Made by a program: the position numbers and the translations under genes. A stretch of DNA of 64,000 nucleotides from CAVPLM01 sp963713545. Lineage in GTDB: Bacteria > Actinomycetota > Thermoleophilia > RBG-16-64-13. Position 1 is the stretch's first letter. Every line of letters begins with the position of its first letter. Positions 32,561 through 41,613 of this stretch are shown in pieces. The notes below the pieces were generated by a model. That model was not told where the DNA came from. It worked only from the letters and a program-made list of their open reading frames with translations, and ran no database searches. The stretch covers positions 62,001-126,000 of the forward strand of contig CAVQME010000008.1 of assembly GCA_963713545.1 (NCBI GenBank), given 5' to 3'.

Positions 32561-34090
32561 ATGCGAACTACAATGCCCGCGTTTCTGGCTCTAGACGGGG
32601 GTACAAGCGCCGGGCGGGCGGCGCTGTTCGACGCCGACGGCCGGCTTCTCGCCCAGGCGGTCCGCCCCTGGAGCTACGAGACCCCGGAAGACTCCGCGCC
32701 CTGGGGCCGGGAATTCGTCCCAGATCGGTTCTGGGCGATACTGTGCGAAGCCGCCCGGGCGGTCTGCGCCGTCGGAGAGACGGCCGGGCCCTATCAGGTG
32801 GCCGCCATCGCGGCGACTGCGCAACGCCAGGCGATGGTACTGCTCGACGCCGCGGGGCACGAGCTCTACGCGGGGCCCAACATCGACCTACGCGGCGCCT
32901 TCGAAGGGTTGCGTCTACTGAACGAGCGCGGCCCGCGGATACACGCAGTCACCGGTCACCTGCCCCCCATGATGTTCGCCGCGGCTCGCTGGCTCTGGTT
33001 CTGCGACCGGCGCCCCGACGTGTGCGCTCGGACCGCTCATCTCCTGATGATGCCCGACTGGTTGACGTGGCGGCTCTGCGGAGAGCTGGCCACCGAGCCA
33101 AGCGTCGCGGCTGAGTCGGGGCTGTTCGACGTGGCCCGGAGGGTGTGGTCTGAGGAGGAGGCGGATGCTGCGGAAATCCCGCTCGACATCCTGCCGCCTG
33201 TCCGCTCCGCGGGTGTGCCGGCCGGCGGACTGCGTCCCGCCGCCGCCGAGGCGCTCGGCCTGGAACGGGGGCTCCCGGTGGCGGTCGCGGGCACCGACGT
33301 GGGTTGCGGGCTCCTGGCGATGGACGTGACCCGCCCCGGGCAAGCAGGTCTGGTCGCCGGCTGGAGCGCGCCGTCCCAGCTCGTCACCGACAGCCCGGTG
33401 TTGGACCCCGCCTGCTCCCTGTGGACCACCTGCAGCGTCGCGGGCGCGCCCTGGATACTGGAGGGCAACGCAGGGCCGACGGGTTCCGCCCATCGTTGGG
33501 CTCTCGACATGCTCCTGCCGGGCGCGACGTTCGAGGATTTCGATGCGCTCGCGGAGCAGGCGGAGCCGGGCTCCGGCGCTACACTCGCTCTTCTCGGGCC
33601 CCGCATCGCCGACTACGCCGACCCGCACCTGCTGTGGGGCGGCTTCCTCTTCCCCCAGGCCAGCGACATGCTGACCTGCGGTCGCGCCGAGTTGGCTCGG
33701 GCAGTGCTCGAGAACATCGCCTTCGCCGTCAAGGCGAACCTGTCGCGTGCCGAGTCGTGCGCGGAGAGCGCCGGGCAGCCGCGCCCGCGCGCGCTGAGGC
33801 TCGGCGGGGGGCTGGCGGCCAGTCCCCTGTTCGCGCAGATCCTGGCCGATGTGCTCGGGATGCCGGTGGAGGTCGCTCTGACCCCGTCGGTGAGCGCCCA
33901 GGGAGCGGCCGTCTGTGCCGCTACCGGCGCCGGTTTCTATGCTGATATCCTGGAGGCCGCCGAACGCATGCGGCAACCGGGCGGGGAATGGCTGCCCAGA
34001 CCGGTGACCCAAGCGGAGTATCTCGACGCCTACGAACGGTGGCTCCAGGCATACGAGACGTTGTCCAGCCTCAGCCAAGCGCTGGGCTAG
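32561..34090 (+). CDS. FGGY family carbohydrate kinase
   Basis: 509 residues from the ATG at 32561 (AGAGAG upstream; 32522 and 32573 are alternatives). N-terminal phosphate-1 motif FLALDGGTSAGRAALFDADG, 'IAATAQRQAMVLLD', catalytic Asp in 'NIDLRGAFEGL', and C-terminal FGGY half with 'VAGTDVGCGLLAM', 'LEGNAGPTGSAHRW' and 'RLGGGLAASPLFAQILADVLG'. It phosphorylates a ketose or similar sugar. Coupled to an aldolase, a route of the fuculose/ribulose/xylulose kind is likely: kinase then retro-aldol cleavage. Confidence 0.9.
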   Translation: MRTTMPAFLALDGGTSAGRAALFDADGRLLAQAVRPWSYETPEDSAPWGREFVPDRFWAILCEAARAVCAVGETAGPYQVAAIAATAQRQAMVLLDAAGHELYAGPNIDLRGAFEGLRLLNERGPRIHAVTGHLPPMMFAAARWLWFCDRRPDVCARTAHLLMMPDWLTWRLCGELATEPSVAAESGLFDVARRVWSEEEADAAEIPLDILPPVRSAGVPAGGLRPAAAEALGLERGLPVAVAGTDVGCGLLAMDVTRPGQAGLVAGWSAPSQLVTDSPVLDPACSLWTTCSVAGAPWILEGNAGPTGSAHRWALDMLLPGATFEDFDALAEQAEPGSGATLALLGPRIADYADPHLLWGGFLFPQASDMLTCGRAELARAVLENIAFAVKANLSRAESCAESAGQPRPRALRLGGGLAASPLFAQILADVLGMPVEVALTPSVSAQGAAVCAATGAGFYADILEAAERMRQPGGEWLPRPVTQAEYLDAYERWLQAYETLSSLSQALG

Positions 34091-34116
34091 GGCACACGAG
34101 CGACAAAGGGAAGATC

Positions 34117-34761
34117 ATGGACTACGAGACCATACGGGCAGAGGTGCTGATTACCGCCCAGGCCATGCTTGCCGAGGGCCTAACCATCGGGGACAGCGGC
34201 AACGTGAGCGCCCGGGTGCCGGATGAGGAACGTCTGCTGCTCGCGATCACCCCGCACGGGCAGTATTACGATCTGCTGACCCCGGAGGACATCGTCGTGG
34301 TCGACGAGGAGGGCGAACCGGTGGCCGGTGACGCCATCCCTTCGGCCGAGTTGCTCCTGCACGCTGAGGTCTACAGGGTCCGGCCCGATGTCGGAGCCGT
34401 GATCCACACCCATTCGCCGATGGCCAGCGCAGCATCCATCGTCGGCAAACCGCTGCCACCGGTGCTGGAGGATCAGATGATCTTTCTGGGGGGGCAGATC
34501 GAGGTCGCTTCGCACGCCATGACGGGCAGCGAGGAACTGGTGGGGACCGCCGCGGAGGCGCTTGGGGATCGCAACGCGTGTCTGCTCGCCAACCATGGCG
34601 CCCTGTGTGTCGGTCGCGATCTACGCGCCGCCCTGTGCGCCTGCCAGTATCTCGAGAAGCTCTGTCAAGCCTACCTCTTCGCCACCTGGTGCGGCGAAGC
34701 GAACGTCCTCTCCCCGGAGGTGGTCGCCGCCGAGACCGCGTTCTTCCGTATGCGCCGCTAG
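34117..34761 (+). CDS. class II aldolase/adducin family protein (fuculose-phosphate-aldolase-like)
   Basis: 214 residues from the ATG at 34117 (AAAGGGAAG upstream). 'GDSGNVSARVPDEERLLLAITP' forms the phosphate site. Zinc ligands H97 and H99 (VIHTHSP) and H160 (LLANHGALCVG), with E78 (PSAELLLHAEVYR) as the acid/base. Cleaves a phosphorylated ketose to DHAP and an aldehyde, or acts as an epimerase. It follows the FGGY kinase by 26 bases and precedes a small DUF protein by 24 bases. Confidence 0.9.
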   Translation: MDYETIRAEVLITAQAMLAEGLTIGDSGNVSARVPDEERLLLAITPHGQYYDLLTPEDIVVVDEEGEPVAGDAIPSAELLLHAEVYRVRPDVGAVIHTHSPMASAASIVGKPLPPVLEDQMIFLGGQIEVASHAMTGSEELVGTAAEALGDRNACLLANHGALCVGRDLRAALCACQYLEKLCQAYLFATWCGEANVLSPEVVAAETAFFRMRR

Positions 34762-34785
34762 TCCCTCGATCCCTGGAGGTGCCGC

Positions 34786-35157
34786 ATGGTCACGGTCCCT
34801 GCGTTCCTACTCAAACGGCTCTACGTCAAGGGCAGCCTCAAACCCACCGCCGACGGCTTCGAGTTCCGGGTGCTTAACAAGCTCGGTTCGGGCTACGCGA
34901 CCGAGATGCTGCCGGTGACCCTGGACGGGACGGAGTTCCCGCAGGAGCGGAGCTACTACCGCCCGGACGGCGGGGACGAGGTCCGCTTCAGCGAGGTCGG
35001 CGCGGGCAAGACCTTGACGTTGGAGGTGGGGAAAGGCCTGACGATCGGCGTCCACGACGCGTCTCCGCCGGCAACCGGTCCGCACAAGGTCGGGCTGGGC
35101 TTCGTCGTGCAGGGCATATCCGCGCTCAGCTTCGAGGTGTCCGACGTCGTGGAGTAG
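34786..35157 (+). CDS. small beta-rich protein, possibly DUF6379-like
   Basis: 123 residues; the text MVTVPAFLLKRLYVKGSLKP then 'GFEFRVLNKLGSGYATEMLPVTLDG' and 'GPHKVGLGFVVQGISALSFEVSD' resembles short proteins of the DUF6379 type, relatives of the beta subunit of C-glycoside deglycosidases. I am not certain of the family. It ends the dehydrogenase-kinase-aldolase operon, GGAGG before its ATG, and may be a partner of a sugar-converting enzyme encoded elsewhere. Confidence 0.6.
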   Translation: MVTVPAFLLKRLYVKGSLKPTADGFEFRVLNKLGSGYATEMLPVTLDGTEFPQERSYYRPDGGDEVRFSEVGAGKTLTLEVGKGLTIGVHDASPPATGPHKVGLGFVVQGISALSFEVSDVVE

Positions 35158-35237
35158 CGGCAGCACGCCGCACCCGGCGGGCACTTCGGCCAGAGGGCGC
35201 CGCGGCCGGCGGGATCTACCCGCGGCGGGCGCCACGC

Positions 35238-36035
35238 CTAGCGCGTGCGGCCGTAGAAGCCGACCTGCTCTTCCTTGGAGAAGACGACACCGGGCCGGTC
35301 GAAGTAGGAGAACACGGCGATAATGCGCTCCCGCGTCCCGCGCACGGTGCTGACCATATGGGCCGTGTTCTTGCCCCGAAAGACATTGAGGGTCCCGGCC
35401 TTGAGCTTCAGCGTCCTCACGTCGGGGTCGTCGCCGGCGAGCAGCCTCCCCACGCCCTCGTAGTTCGGATCATCATCGGTCCTGAGAGCGGTCCGATAGA
35501 CGAAATCGCCGCCCTCTTCCGGCGCCTGGAGCAGCAGAGTAGTGGTGAACTCGCTCCGGTCGAAGTGCCAGCCCAGGGTCTCCCCATCGCGATAGGCCAT
35601 GACGTTCACCCGCGCCAGATCGTCGCGCATGGGATAGAGGGACTCCTTGTCCATCGTCGAGGCGATGAAGGTGATGAAAGGCGACCATTCGTAGATCCAC
35701 AGCGGCACGGACTCAGTGATCTGATCGGCGCAGACGGTGTGGTTGAAAGTCTCGGCAGTTCCGAGCGCCGGGTGATCCACGGGCAGGCCCGGGATCTCTT
35801 TCACGAAATAGATGTTGTGACGTCGCCTCTGGGTGAACGAAAGCGCGTCCAGGACAGGCCGGACTTCGGCGAGCGCCCGATCGAGAGCCTCCGGCCTCAC
35901 GAAGCCGGCGAGGTTGTACATGCCTTCGCGGGCCAGGTCGACCCGGCAGCGCTCCACCAGGCTGTCCCAAGGGGCCGTGCCCGGCTTGTCGAGCGGATAG
36001 CGATCCAGATCGAGGATGTCGCGCATGTTCCCCAT
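35238..36035 (-). CDS. 2-oxoglutarate/Fe(II)-dependent oxygenase family protein
   Basis: 265 residues from the ATG at 36035 (AAGGAGAGG upstream). Double-stranded beta-helix with the iron triad H157-x-D159 (GWHFDRSEF) and H226 (KNTAHMVSTV), and the 2OG-binding R236 (RGTRERIIAVFSYF). It needs oxygen, which is notable beside an anaerobic-type molybdoenzyme. Substrate unknown; resembles oxygenases that act on small amino-acid-like molecules. The transhydroxylase large subunit lies about 200 bases upstream on the same strand. Confidence 0.85.
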   Translation of the reverse strand: MGNMRDILDLDRYPLDKPGTAPWDSLVERCRVDLAREGMYNLAGFVRPEALDRALAEVRPVLDALSFTQRRRHNIYFVKEIPGLPVDHPALGTAETFNHTVCADQITESVPLWIYEWSPFITFIASTMDKESLYPMRDDLARVNVMAYRDGETLGWHFDRSEFTTTLLLQAPEEGGDFVYRTALRTDDDPNYEGVGRLLAGDDPDVRTLKLKAGTLNVFRGKNTAHMVSTVRGTRERIIAVFSYFDRPGVVFSKEEQVGFYGRTR

Positions 36036-36231
36036 CGTCCTCTCCTTGCCTCGATGAGGTGGCCATCGCCCAGGGGGCAGGCGGTCGTGCCTCACGCTTG
36101 TACCCATCGATGACGGGTGTCACTCCCCGGTCATCCCGCGACACGTCTGCCCCCAGACGCACCCGCCGGCGGGGCGCACCTACCGCCGAGGCAGCTTCAG
36201 CCCTCCTGCGGCCTCAGTTGCTCCCGCAGCC

Positions 36232-38814
36232 TCAGCCCTCCCACTTCTCCACTTCGATCAGACAGGAGTTGTTGGCCATCGCCGTCGAGGTCGGGGTGAT
36301 GAAGCGCTTGGGAGTCAGGATGTTCACGCACCCCGCCCGGTCGGGTGACTCCCCGGGAGCGCCCGCCGGATCGTAGTCCGCGCACGACTCGTACGAGTGG
36401 ACCGTCCCCGGCGGCACTCTCTCCGTCACCTGGGCCGCCAGGATGACCGAGCCCCGGTCGTTGAAGGCGCGCACGAGATCGCCACCAGCGATGCCGCGAG
36501 CAGCGGCGTCCCGGGCGCTGATCCTGATGATCCAGTAGTACCGGCCGTCCTCCTTGAGGGTGCGGTGGTCCCTGACCTCGTTCGTCCAAGAATCCTTGGC
36601 GTCGCCCATGGTGTGGAAGCTGAAACGGGGATGGGGAGAGATCAACTGGAGCGGATACTCCTCCACCAGTTCGGTGGTGTGATGCCCCTCCCAGGACTCG
36701 ATGTACTGGGGTCCCATCGCCGGTCTCTCCGGGTCGACCGTCCCGCCTTTTTCCAGCTGCTTGAGGCTCGAGGCCACGAACTCGATCTTGCCCGATCTGG
36801 TCTGAAGCCCAGTCATCCGGACCGTGTCGGCGGGGTGCGGGCCCCAGTCCGGCGTGTCTTTCGGCCGGCCTTCAGCGAACCAGCGGAGTGCGGGCGTGGA
36901 GACCTGCTCTTCGGGAACGGGCACGACGTAGTAGCCCTTCTTCTCGAAGTCCTTCCAGCTGATGACCTTGGGCAGGTCGCTGGCGTGGAACACCTGCTTC
37001 ACCCAGTCGAGCTCGGTCTTGCCACCCATCGTGTACGGCCCGAAGATGCCGAGACGCTCGGCCAGTCCGGCGAAGATCTCGTAGTCGGACTTCGATTCCC
37101 CGAGCGGCTCGATGCACTTCTTCTGCAGCACGATCATGCGATGGTTCGGCTGGCTGTTACCGTCGGGGCAGTACCCTGCGGCGTAGGCGAACTCACCGAT
37201 GTCCCAGCGCTCGAAGTTGGTGCAGGCTGGCAGGATGACGTCGGCGAACTTGGCTTCGCCTTCGAACCAGATCGACTGATTGACCACGAACGGGACCTTA
37301 TCGGTCTGATAGGCCCTGACGTAACGATTGGTCTCCGTCATGGTGCCGAAGAACGAGCCGCCATAGCGATAGTACATCCCGATGGGCGGATAGCCCTCCG
37401 CCGGGTACCGATATTCTCGGAACTGAGACTCGATGGAAGAGCCGCAGAACCCCCTCCCCCTCCACTCCAGATTCTCGTGCAGCATTGCCTCGGGGATGCG
37501 CAGACGCGGCACCGTCTGACCATCTCCGGAGTGGTGGGCCAGCCGCATGGCTCCTCCCTCGGGAAACATGCGGGAGGCCCAGCGGAACCCGGCTGCGGTG
37601 TTCTCGAGGTCACACGAGATGCCACCCTCGGAGTATCCGGGAAAGAGGAACGACGAGTCTACAGGCCCTCCCAGGGTCGTCCCCCAGATGTTGCTGCCCG
37701 GCTTGCCCAAGCCCTGCATGGCCGCGAGCGCTACCATCGCGCGGGCGAATTCGTTGCCGGTGGCCGAACGGCAGGCTCCACCCATCCCTCCGTAACCGCC
37801 CGAGGCCAGCATGGTGGGCTTCGAGGCCCACTCCCGCGCCAGGGCCCGGATATCGCGAGCTGGTATGCCCGACTCCTGCTCCGCCCAGGCCGGCGTCTTG
37901 CCCACTCCATCGCTTTCGCCGAGCACGTAGCTTTGCCATTCGGCGAAGCCGGTGGTCCGCTCAGAGATGTACTCCGTGTCGTATGTCCCGTCGGTCAGCC
38001 AGACGTGAGCGATGGCCAAGGCCACGGCTACGTCGGTGCCGGGCCGGGGAGCCCACCACTTGTCGGAGTGGAGGCCGGCGGTGTGGTTGAAGTAGGGATC
38101 GATGAAGACCATCTTGACGCCCAGCTCCTTGAGCCAGCGCCGGCGGATCGTGCTTTCGAAGGCGGAGTAGCAACCCGAGGTGGTCTCCGGGTCGGCCGAC
38201 CAGAACACGATCATCTCGGTATGCTTGAGGGCGTCCTCCAGCAGATCGTACTGCTCGGGGATCCCCAGGCGGTGGCTGAAGCCCCACATGTGCGCGGCGC
38301 CCCAGTGCCAGCCTTCCCAGCTGTCGGGGTTGTGCTCGGCATAGGTCATGCCCACCAGGTCCATGAACCGGTAATACGCGCTGAAGCGATACCCCACGTT
38401 GCCCCACAAGTGGTGCGAGCCGGGAGTGGAGAGCATGCCGGCCGGCCCCAGCTCCCGTTTGACCCGAACGATCTCATCGGCCACTAGGTCGAAGGCTTCG
38501 TCCCAGCTGACGGGCTTGTAGCCGGAAATGCCCCGTTTGTGACAGTTGCGGGAGCCCTTGGGGTCGAAGTCCACTCTCTTGAGAGGGGTGAGAATGCGTT
38601 TCGGCGAGTAGACGACCGACTTGTGCGCCACGGTCCAGGGCGAGAGGGTAGTCCGCCGCGGCGGGGAGAACGTCCGGCCTCGTGCTTCGATCTTCCAGGA
38701 AGCGTCGTTGTCGTCGAGGTCGATGGGCAGGATGCGAACGATCTCGCCGTCCCGCACGTCCACGAACACCGGGCCCCCGGTAGTGCTGTTGGTCAGTCTC
38801 GTCAGGCGCGTCAT
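36232..38814 (-). CDS. pyrogallol-phloroglucinol transhydroxylase-like molybdoenzyme large subunit
   Basis: 860 residues from the ATG at 38814, chosen for GGGGAGG 11 bases upstream; a GTG at 38844 would put that site inside the gene. It matches the Pelobacter acidigallici transhydroxylase large subunit end to end as I recall it: GGPVFVDVRDGEIVRI, 'YGG.FFGTMTETNRY', 'ILPACTNFERWDI', ALRWFAEGRPKDTPDWGP, 'SPHPRFSFHTMGDAKDS' and NDRGSVILAAQVTE. Active-site counterparts are H134, D164, S165 (Mo ligand) and W166 in HNPDSWEGWHWGA. No Fe-S motif or Tat signal, as expected for this cytoplasmic family. It would move hydroxyls among trihydroxybenzenes without net redox. No small subunit is adjacent. Confidence 0.9.
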   Translation of the reverse strand: MTRLTRLTNSTTGGPVFVDVRDGEIVRILPIDLDDNDASWKIEARGRTFSPPRRTTLSPWTVAHKSVVYSPKRILTPLKRVDFDPKGSRNCHKRGISGYKPVSWDEAFDLVADEIVRVKRELGPAGMLSTPGSHHLWGNVGYRFSAYYRFMDLVGMTYAEHNPDSWEGWHWGAAHMWGFSHRLGIPEQYDLLEDALKHTEMIVFWSADPETTSGCYSAFESTIRRRWLKELGVKMVFIDPYFNHTAGLHSDKWWAPRPGTDVAVALAIAHVWLTDGTYDTEYISERTTGFAEWQSYVLGESDGVGKTPAWAEQESGIPARDIRALAREWASKPTMLASGGYGGMGGACRSATGNEFARAMVALAAMQGLGKPGSNIWGTTLGGPVDSSFLFPGYSEGGISCDLENTAAGFRWASRMFPEGGAMRLAHHSGDGQTVPRLRIPEAMLHENLEWRGRGFCGSSIESQFREYRYPAEGYPPIGMYYRYGGSFFGTMTETNRYVRAYQTDKVPFVVNQSIWFEGEAKFADVILPACTNFERWDIGEFAYAAGYCPDGNSQPNHRMIVLQKKCIEPLGESKSDYEIFAGLAERLGIFGPYTMGGKTELDWVKQVFHASDLPKVISWKDFEKKGYYVVPVPEEQVSTPALRWFAEGRPKDTPDWGPHPADTVRMTGLQTRSGKIEFVASSLKQLEKGGTVDPERPAMGPQYIESWEGHHTTELVEEYPLQLISPHPRFSFHTMGDAKDSWTNEVRDHRTLKEDGRYYWIIRISARDAAARGIAGGDLVRAFNDRGSVILAAQVTERVPPGTVHSYESCADYDPAGAPGESPDRAGCVNILTPKRFITPTSTAMANNSCLIEVEKWEG

Positions 38815-39065
38815 GCCGGTCCTAACCTCCCCCTCGTCCTGCACACCCGGACCGTCGCCGGGAATCGCGCTCCATCATACCCGGGGAGCGTGACTGGGGA
38901 GAAGCGCCTGTGTTCAAGGTAATGCCGCGCCGGCTAAGGCAGGCGGTCAAGCATGGCCGCCGTGGCCGGGCGCGGCGCGGTCGGATCGGGCCGAAGCATC
39001 GCGGCCGGATTCATCCCCCGAATATCCCGGCCCTTACTCGTCCGAGCGGCGTCAAACGCTAGAGA

Positions 39066-39446
39066 TCATTCAAGCCGGAACTTGTCCCCTTCCTTCTTGA
39101 CCCTGAACTCCTTCTCCCAGACGGTCTCAGAGTCGTCGCCCTTCTTCTCGCCTCGGGACCGCACCTTCAGCTTGACCTGCGCGCCTTCCTGTAGATTGCG
39201 GGCGATGGCGTAGCAGTACAGTGTCGGATCGGGGTCTTGCTCCCATTCCCGAAAACTGAGAACCGCACCCGGAGTGGCGGCGGGGCGATCGGCGACAGAG
39301 CACTCGGCCGCCATGTCTGTATCCCACTTCTCCCCAGGTTCTGGTTTCACTTGGAACCTGATCTCCACCGGAGCCAGCGCGGCTGCTTCCGGCTCCAGGG
39401 GGTTGCTGAGGATCTCAAGTTCGGGCCATTTGGCCAACTCGGCCAT
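39066..39446 (-). CDS. conserved-looking hypothetical protein
   Basis: 126 residues from the ATG at 39446, with GGAGGTG 5 bases upstream. Acidic and soluble; no signal peptide. The strands 'PVEIRFQVKPEPG', TLYCYAIARNLQEGAQVKLK and 'VWEKEFRVKKEGDKFRLE' suggest a beta-sandwich. I recognise no family. Isolated between the transhydroxylase gene and a divergent quinone reductase. Confidence 0.6.
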   Translation of the reverse strand: MAELAKWPELEILSNPLEPEAAALAPVEIRFQVKPEPGEKWDTDMAAECSVADRPAATPGAVLSFREWEQDPDPTLYCYAIARNLQEGAQVKLKVRSRGEKKGDDSETVWEKEFRVKKEGDKFRLE

Positions 39447-39659
39447 GGTCGCACCTCCATGGGTCGCGGTCTGTCTTGTCTCAAGTACCCCGGCGGCCTC
39501 CTCGACCAAACGGCCGCCGCGCGTTCCGACTCGCTTGGTCGTTCGAGAGGCCCTCGATGACGAAGCCCCGGCCACAGGATAGGATGGAAGAATCGCGACC
39601 AGGCCCGCCGGCGGCCCGCCTCAGACGCGGTCCGGCAAGACTCGGACAAGGGGGTAACG

Positions 39660-40253
39660 TTGAACGTCTCTGTCATCCTCGCCCATCCCGTTCCAAGTAG
39701 CTTCAACCACGCCGTCGCGGAAACGGCAGTCGCGCAACTACTCCGCAAGGGTCACATCGTCCGATTCCACGACCTCTATCAGGAGGAGTTTGACCCTCTC
39801 CTGCCGGGTGGAGAGATCCCGGAGGAGCCGACCGCGGGGCTCTCCCCCGCGCTCGCCGCCCACTGTGAAGAGATCGCGACAGCCGAGGGCATCGTGATCG
39901 TGCACCCCGTCTGGTGGGGCCAGCCTCCAGCGATCCTCAAGGGGTGGGTCGATAGAGTCATGCGCCCCGGCGTTGCCTACACTTTCCTCGAAGGAGATGG
40001 CGGTGAAGGAGTCCCTGTTGGCCTCCTCCGGACGAAGACGGCGCTGATCTTCAACACCTCCAACACTCCCCCCGAGAGGGAAGATTCGGTCCTGGGGGAT
40101 CCCCTCCAGCTGATTTGGAAGAACTGCGTCTTCGGTCTCTGTGGTGTCGATGATGTGCGGAGGGTCACGTTCTCTGTTGTCATTACCAGCACCGCTACTC
40201 AGCGGGCCGATTGGCTGGAGGAAGTGCGCGGACTGGTCGACGGTTGCTTCTGA
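39660..40253 (+). CDS. NAD(P)H:quinone oxidoreductase, flavodoxin-like fold (NQO1/MdaB type)
   Basis: 197 residues from TTG 39660 (AGGGGG upstream). VILAHPVPSSFNHAVAETAV binds the flavin phosphate; 'GIVIVHPVWWGQPPAILKGWVDRVMRPGVAY' is the quinone/nicotinamide face. Two-electron quinone reduction is expected. It stands 72 bases before a radical SAM gene and may be co-transcribed. Confidence 0.9.
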   Translation: MNVSVILAHPVPSSFNHAVAETAVAQLLRKGHIVRFHDLYQEEFDPLLPGGEIPEEPTAGLSPALAAHCEEIATAEGIVIVHPVWWGQPPAILKGWVDRVMRPGVAYTFLEGDGGEGVPVGLLRTKTALIFNTSNTPPEREDSVLGDPLQLIWKNCVFGLCGVDDVRRVTFSVVITSTATQRADWLEEVRGLVDGCF

Positions 40254-40325
40254 TACCGACCGGGCGAGCTCCGTGCGAGACGCGAACGCCCGCGGGGCGG
40301 CGTTCGGCGACTGGTAGGTGGAACC

Positions 40326-41489
40326 GTGAACATCGGCGTCGATAAGGATCTGCTCTCCGCCACACGGATCGCGGCGAGGTTGATGCGCAACGGTCTTCGT
40401 TACCGCTTGCTGCGCTTGACCGGAAGGCCTGGGAGGCCGCAAGCCGTCAGCCTGGAGGTGACCCACCGCTGCGTGTGCCGCTGCCACATGTGCAACATCT
40501 GGAGAATACCCGACTCGGTCCCCGACCTGCCCCTACGAGAGTGGATCGCTCTCCTCTCGAGCGACCTACTCCGCGATCTCAGGGAGCTGGACATCACCGG
40601 CGGAGAACCATTCCTCCGTGACGACCTGGTCTCCTTCGTCCTCGCCGTGAGCGACCTGAAGCATACTTGTCTGCGGCGGCTGAAGTCGATCGCGATCACC
40701 ACCAACGGGGTGCTGAGCGCGCGCGTCTTGAGCATGGTCGCGGAGATGCTCGAGCCGATGAGGCAGAGTGGGCTCGAGCTGGTCATGGTATGCGCTCTGG
40801 ACGCTGTGAGCGACCTACACGACCGGATGCGGCGCTATGAAGGGGCCTGGACCCAGGTCGATCGATGCATCGCCGGGCTTATCGAGCTACGGAGTGGCCA
40901 TCCGAACCTGATCGTTGGCGTGAAGACGACGGTCACGCCGGAGAACCTGGGTGAGTTGGAAGAGATCGCGGCCTACGCTCGGGACCGGGATCTGTTCACC
41001 ATCACATCGCCGGCCATAGTCACCGAGGGGCGCTACCTTAATGCTGACAAAGCCCGGGACCTGACCCTGTCTGCCGCCGATCGGGCCCGCCTCGCCCGGT
41101 TCTACGAAGGCCCGGACTTGGCGTGGAGCTACCATGCCGAGTCGCTGGCCGGGTACCTCCGGACCGGCCGGATGGATAAGCCGTGCTCCTGCGGCTTCAA
41201 CTACTTCTTCGTGCGCAGCAACGGAGAGCTCTTCCTGTGCCCCCTATTCGCTGACTCCGCCGGAAACGTCGGAGACGCGCCCGTGGAGGCTCTGCTCACT
41301 TCTCGAGAGGCGCGCGAGACCAGGAGATGGATCGGCATGTCGCCTCAGTGTGCGTGCTGCACTGAGCCCGGCCTGGAGAGATACTCCCTGCCCTACGAAG
41401 GGTTCGCCTATCTTCACCGGCTGCGGCAGATGGGAGCGCGCTCGTTCCTCGAATTGCACTATCATCTAGGTTTAGACAAGTACGTATGA
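40326..41489 (+). CDS. radical SAM protein with C-terminal cysteine-rich (SPASM-like) region
   Basis: 387 residues from GTG 40326. Radical SAM motif C49-x3-C53-x2-C56 in RCVCRCHMCNIW, then 'LDITGGEPFLRDD' (GGE, SAM methionine) and 'AITTNG'. The C-terminal part has clustered cysteines 'PCSCGFNYFFVRSNGELFLCPL' and 'QCACCTEPG', suggesting one or two auxiliary [4Fe-4S] clusters. Such enzymes modify peptides or small molecules; no precursor peptide is visible nearby. Confidence 0.88.
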   Translation: MNIGVDKDLLSATRIAARLMRNGLRYRLLRLTGRPGRPQAVSLEVTHRCVCRCHMCNIWRIPDSVPDLPLREWIALLSSDLLRDLRELDITGGEPFLRDDLVSFVLAVSDLKHTCLRRLKSIAITTNGVLSARVLSMVAEMLEPMRQSGLELVMVCALDAVSDLHDRMRRYEGAWTQVDRCIAGLIELRSGHPNLIVGVKTTVTPENLGELEEIAAYARDRDLFTITSPAIVTEGRYLNADKARDLTLSAADRARLARFYEGPDLAWSYHAESLAGYLRTGRMDKPCSCGFNYFFVRSNGELFLCPLFADSAGNVGDAPVEALLTSREARETRRWIGMSPQCACCTEPGLERYSLPYEGFAYLHRLRQMGARSFLELHYHLGLDKYV

Positions 41490-41613
41490 CCGACGTCGGC
41501 TAAAGGACGCGACGAGGCTCCCCCGAGGGAAGCTCAGAGCGTCCTGCGGAACTGCCGACCGGGAGCCCAACGTCGCAGTGTCAGTGATCGGGGCAGTCCA
41601 AAGGGGGATCCTG

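Noticed and set aside
36397..38487. 696-codon open frame antisense to the transhydroxylase gene
   Set aside because: It mirrors a gene with clear family motifs on the other strand; composition is low-complexity and no start signal is seen.
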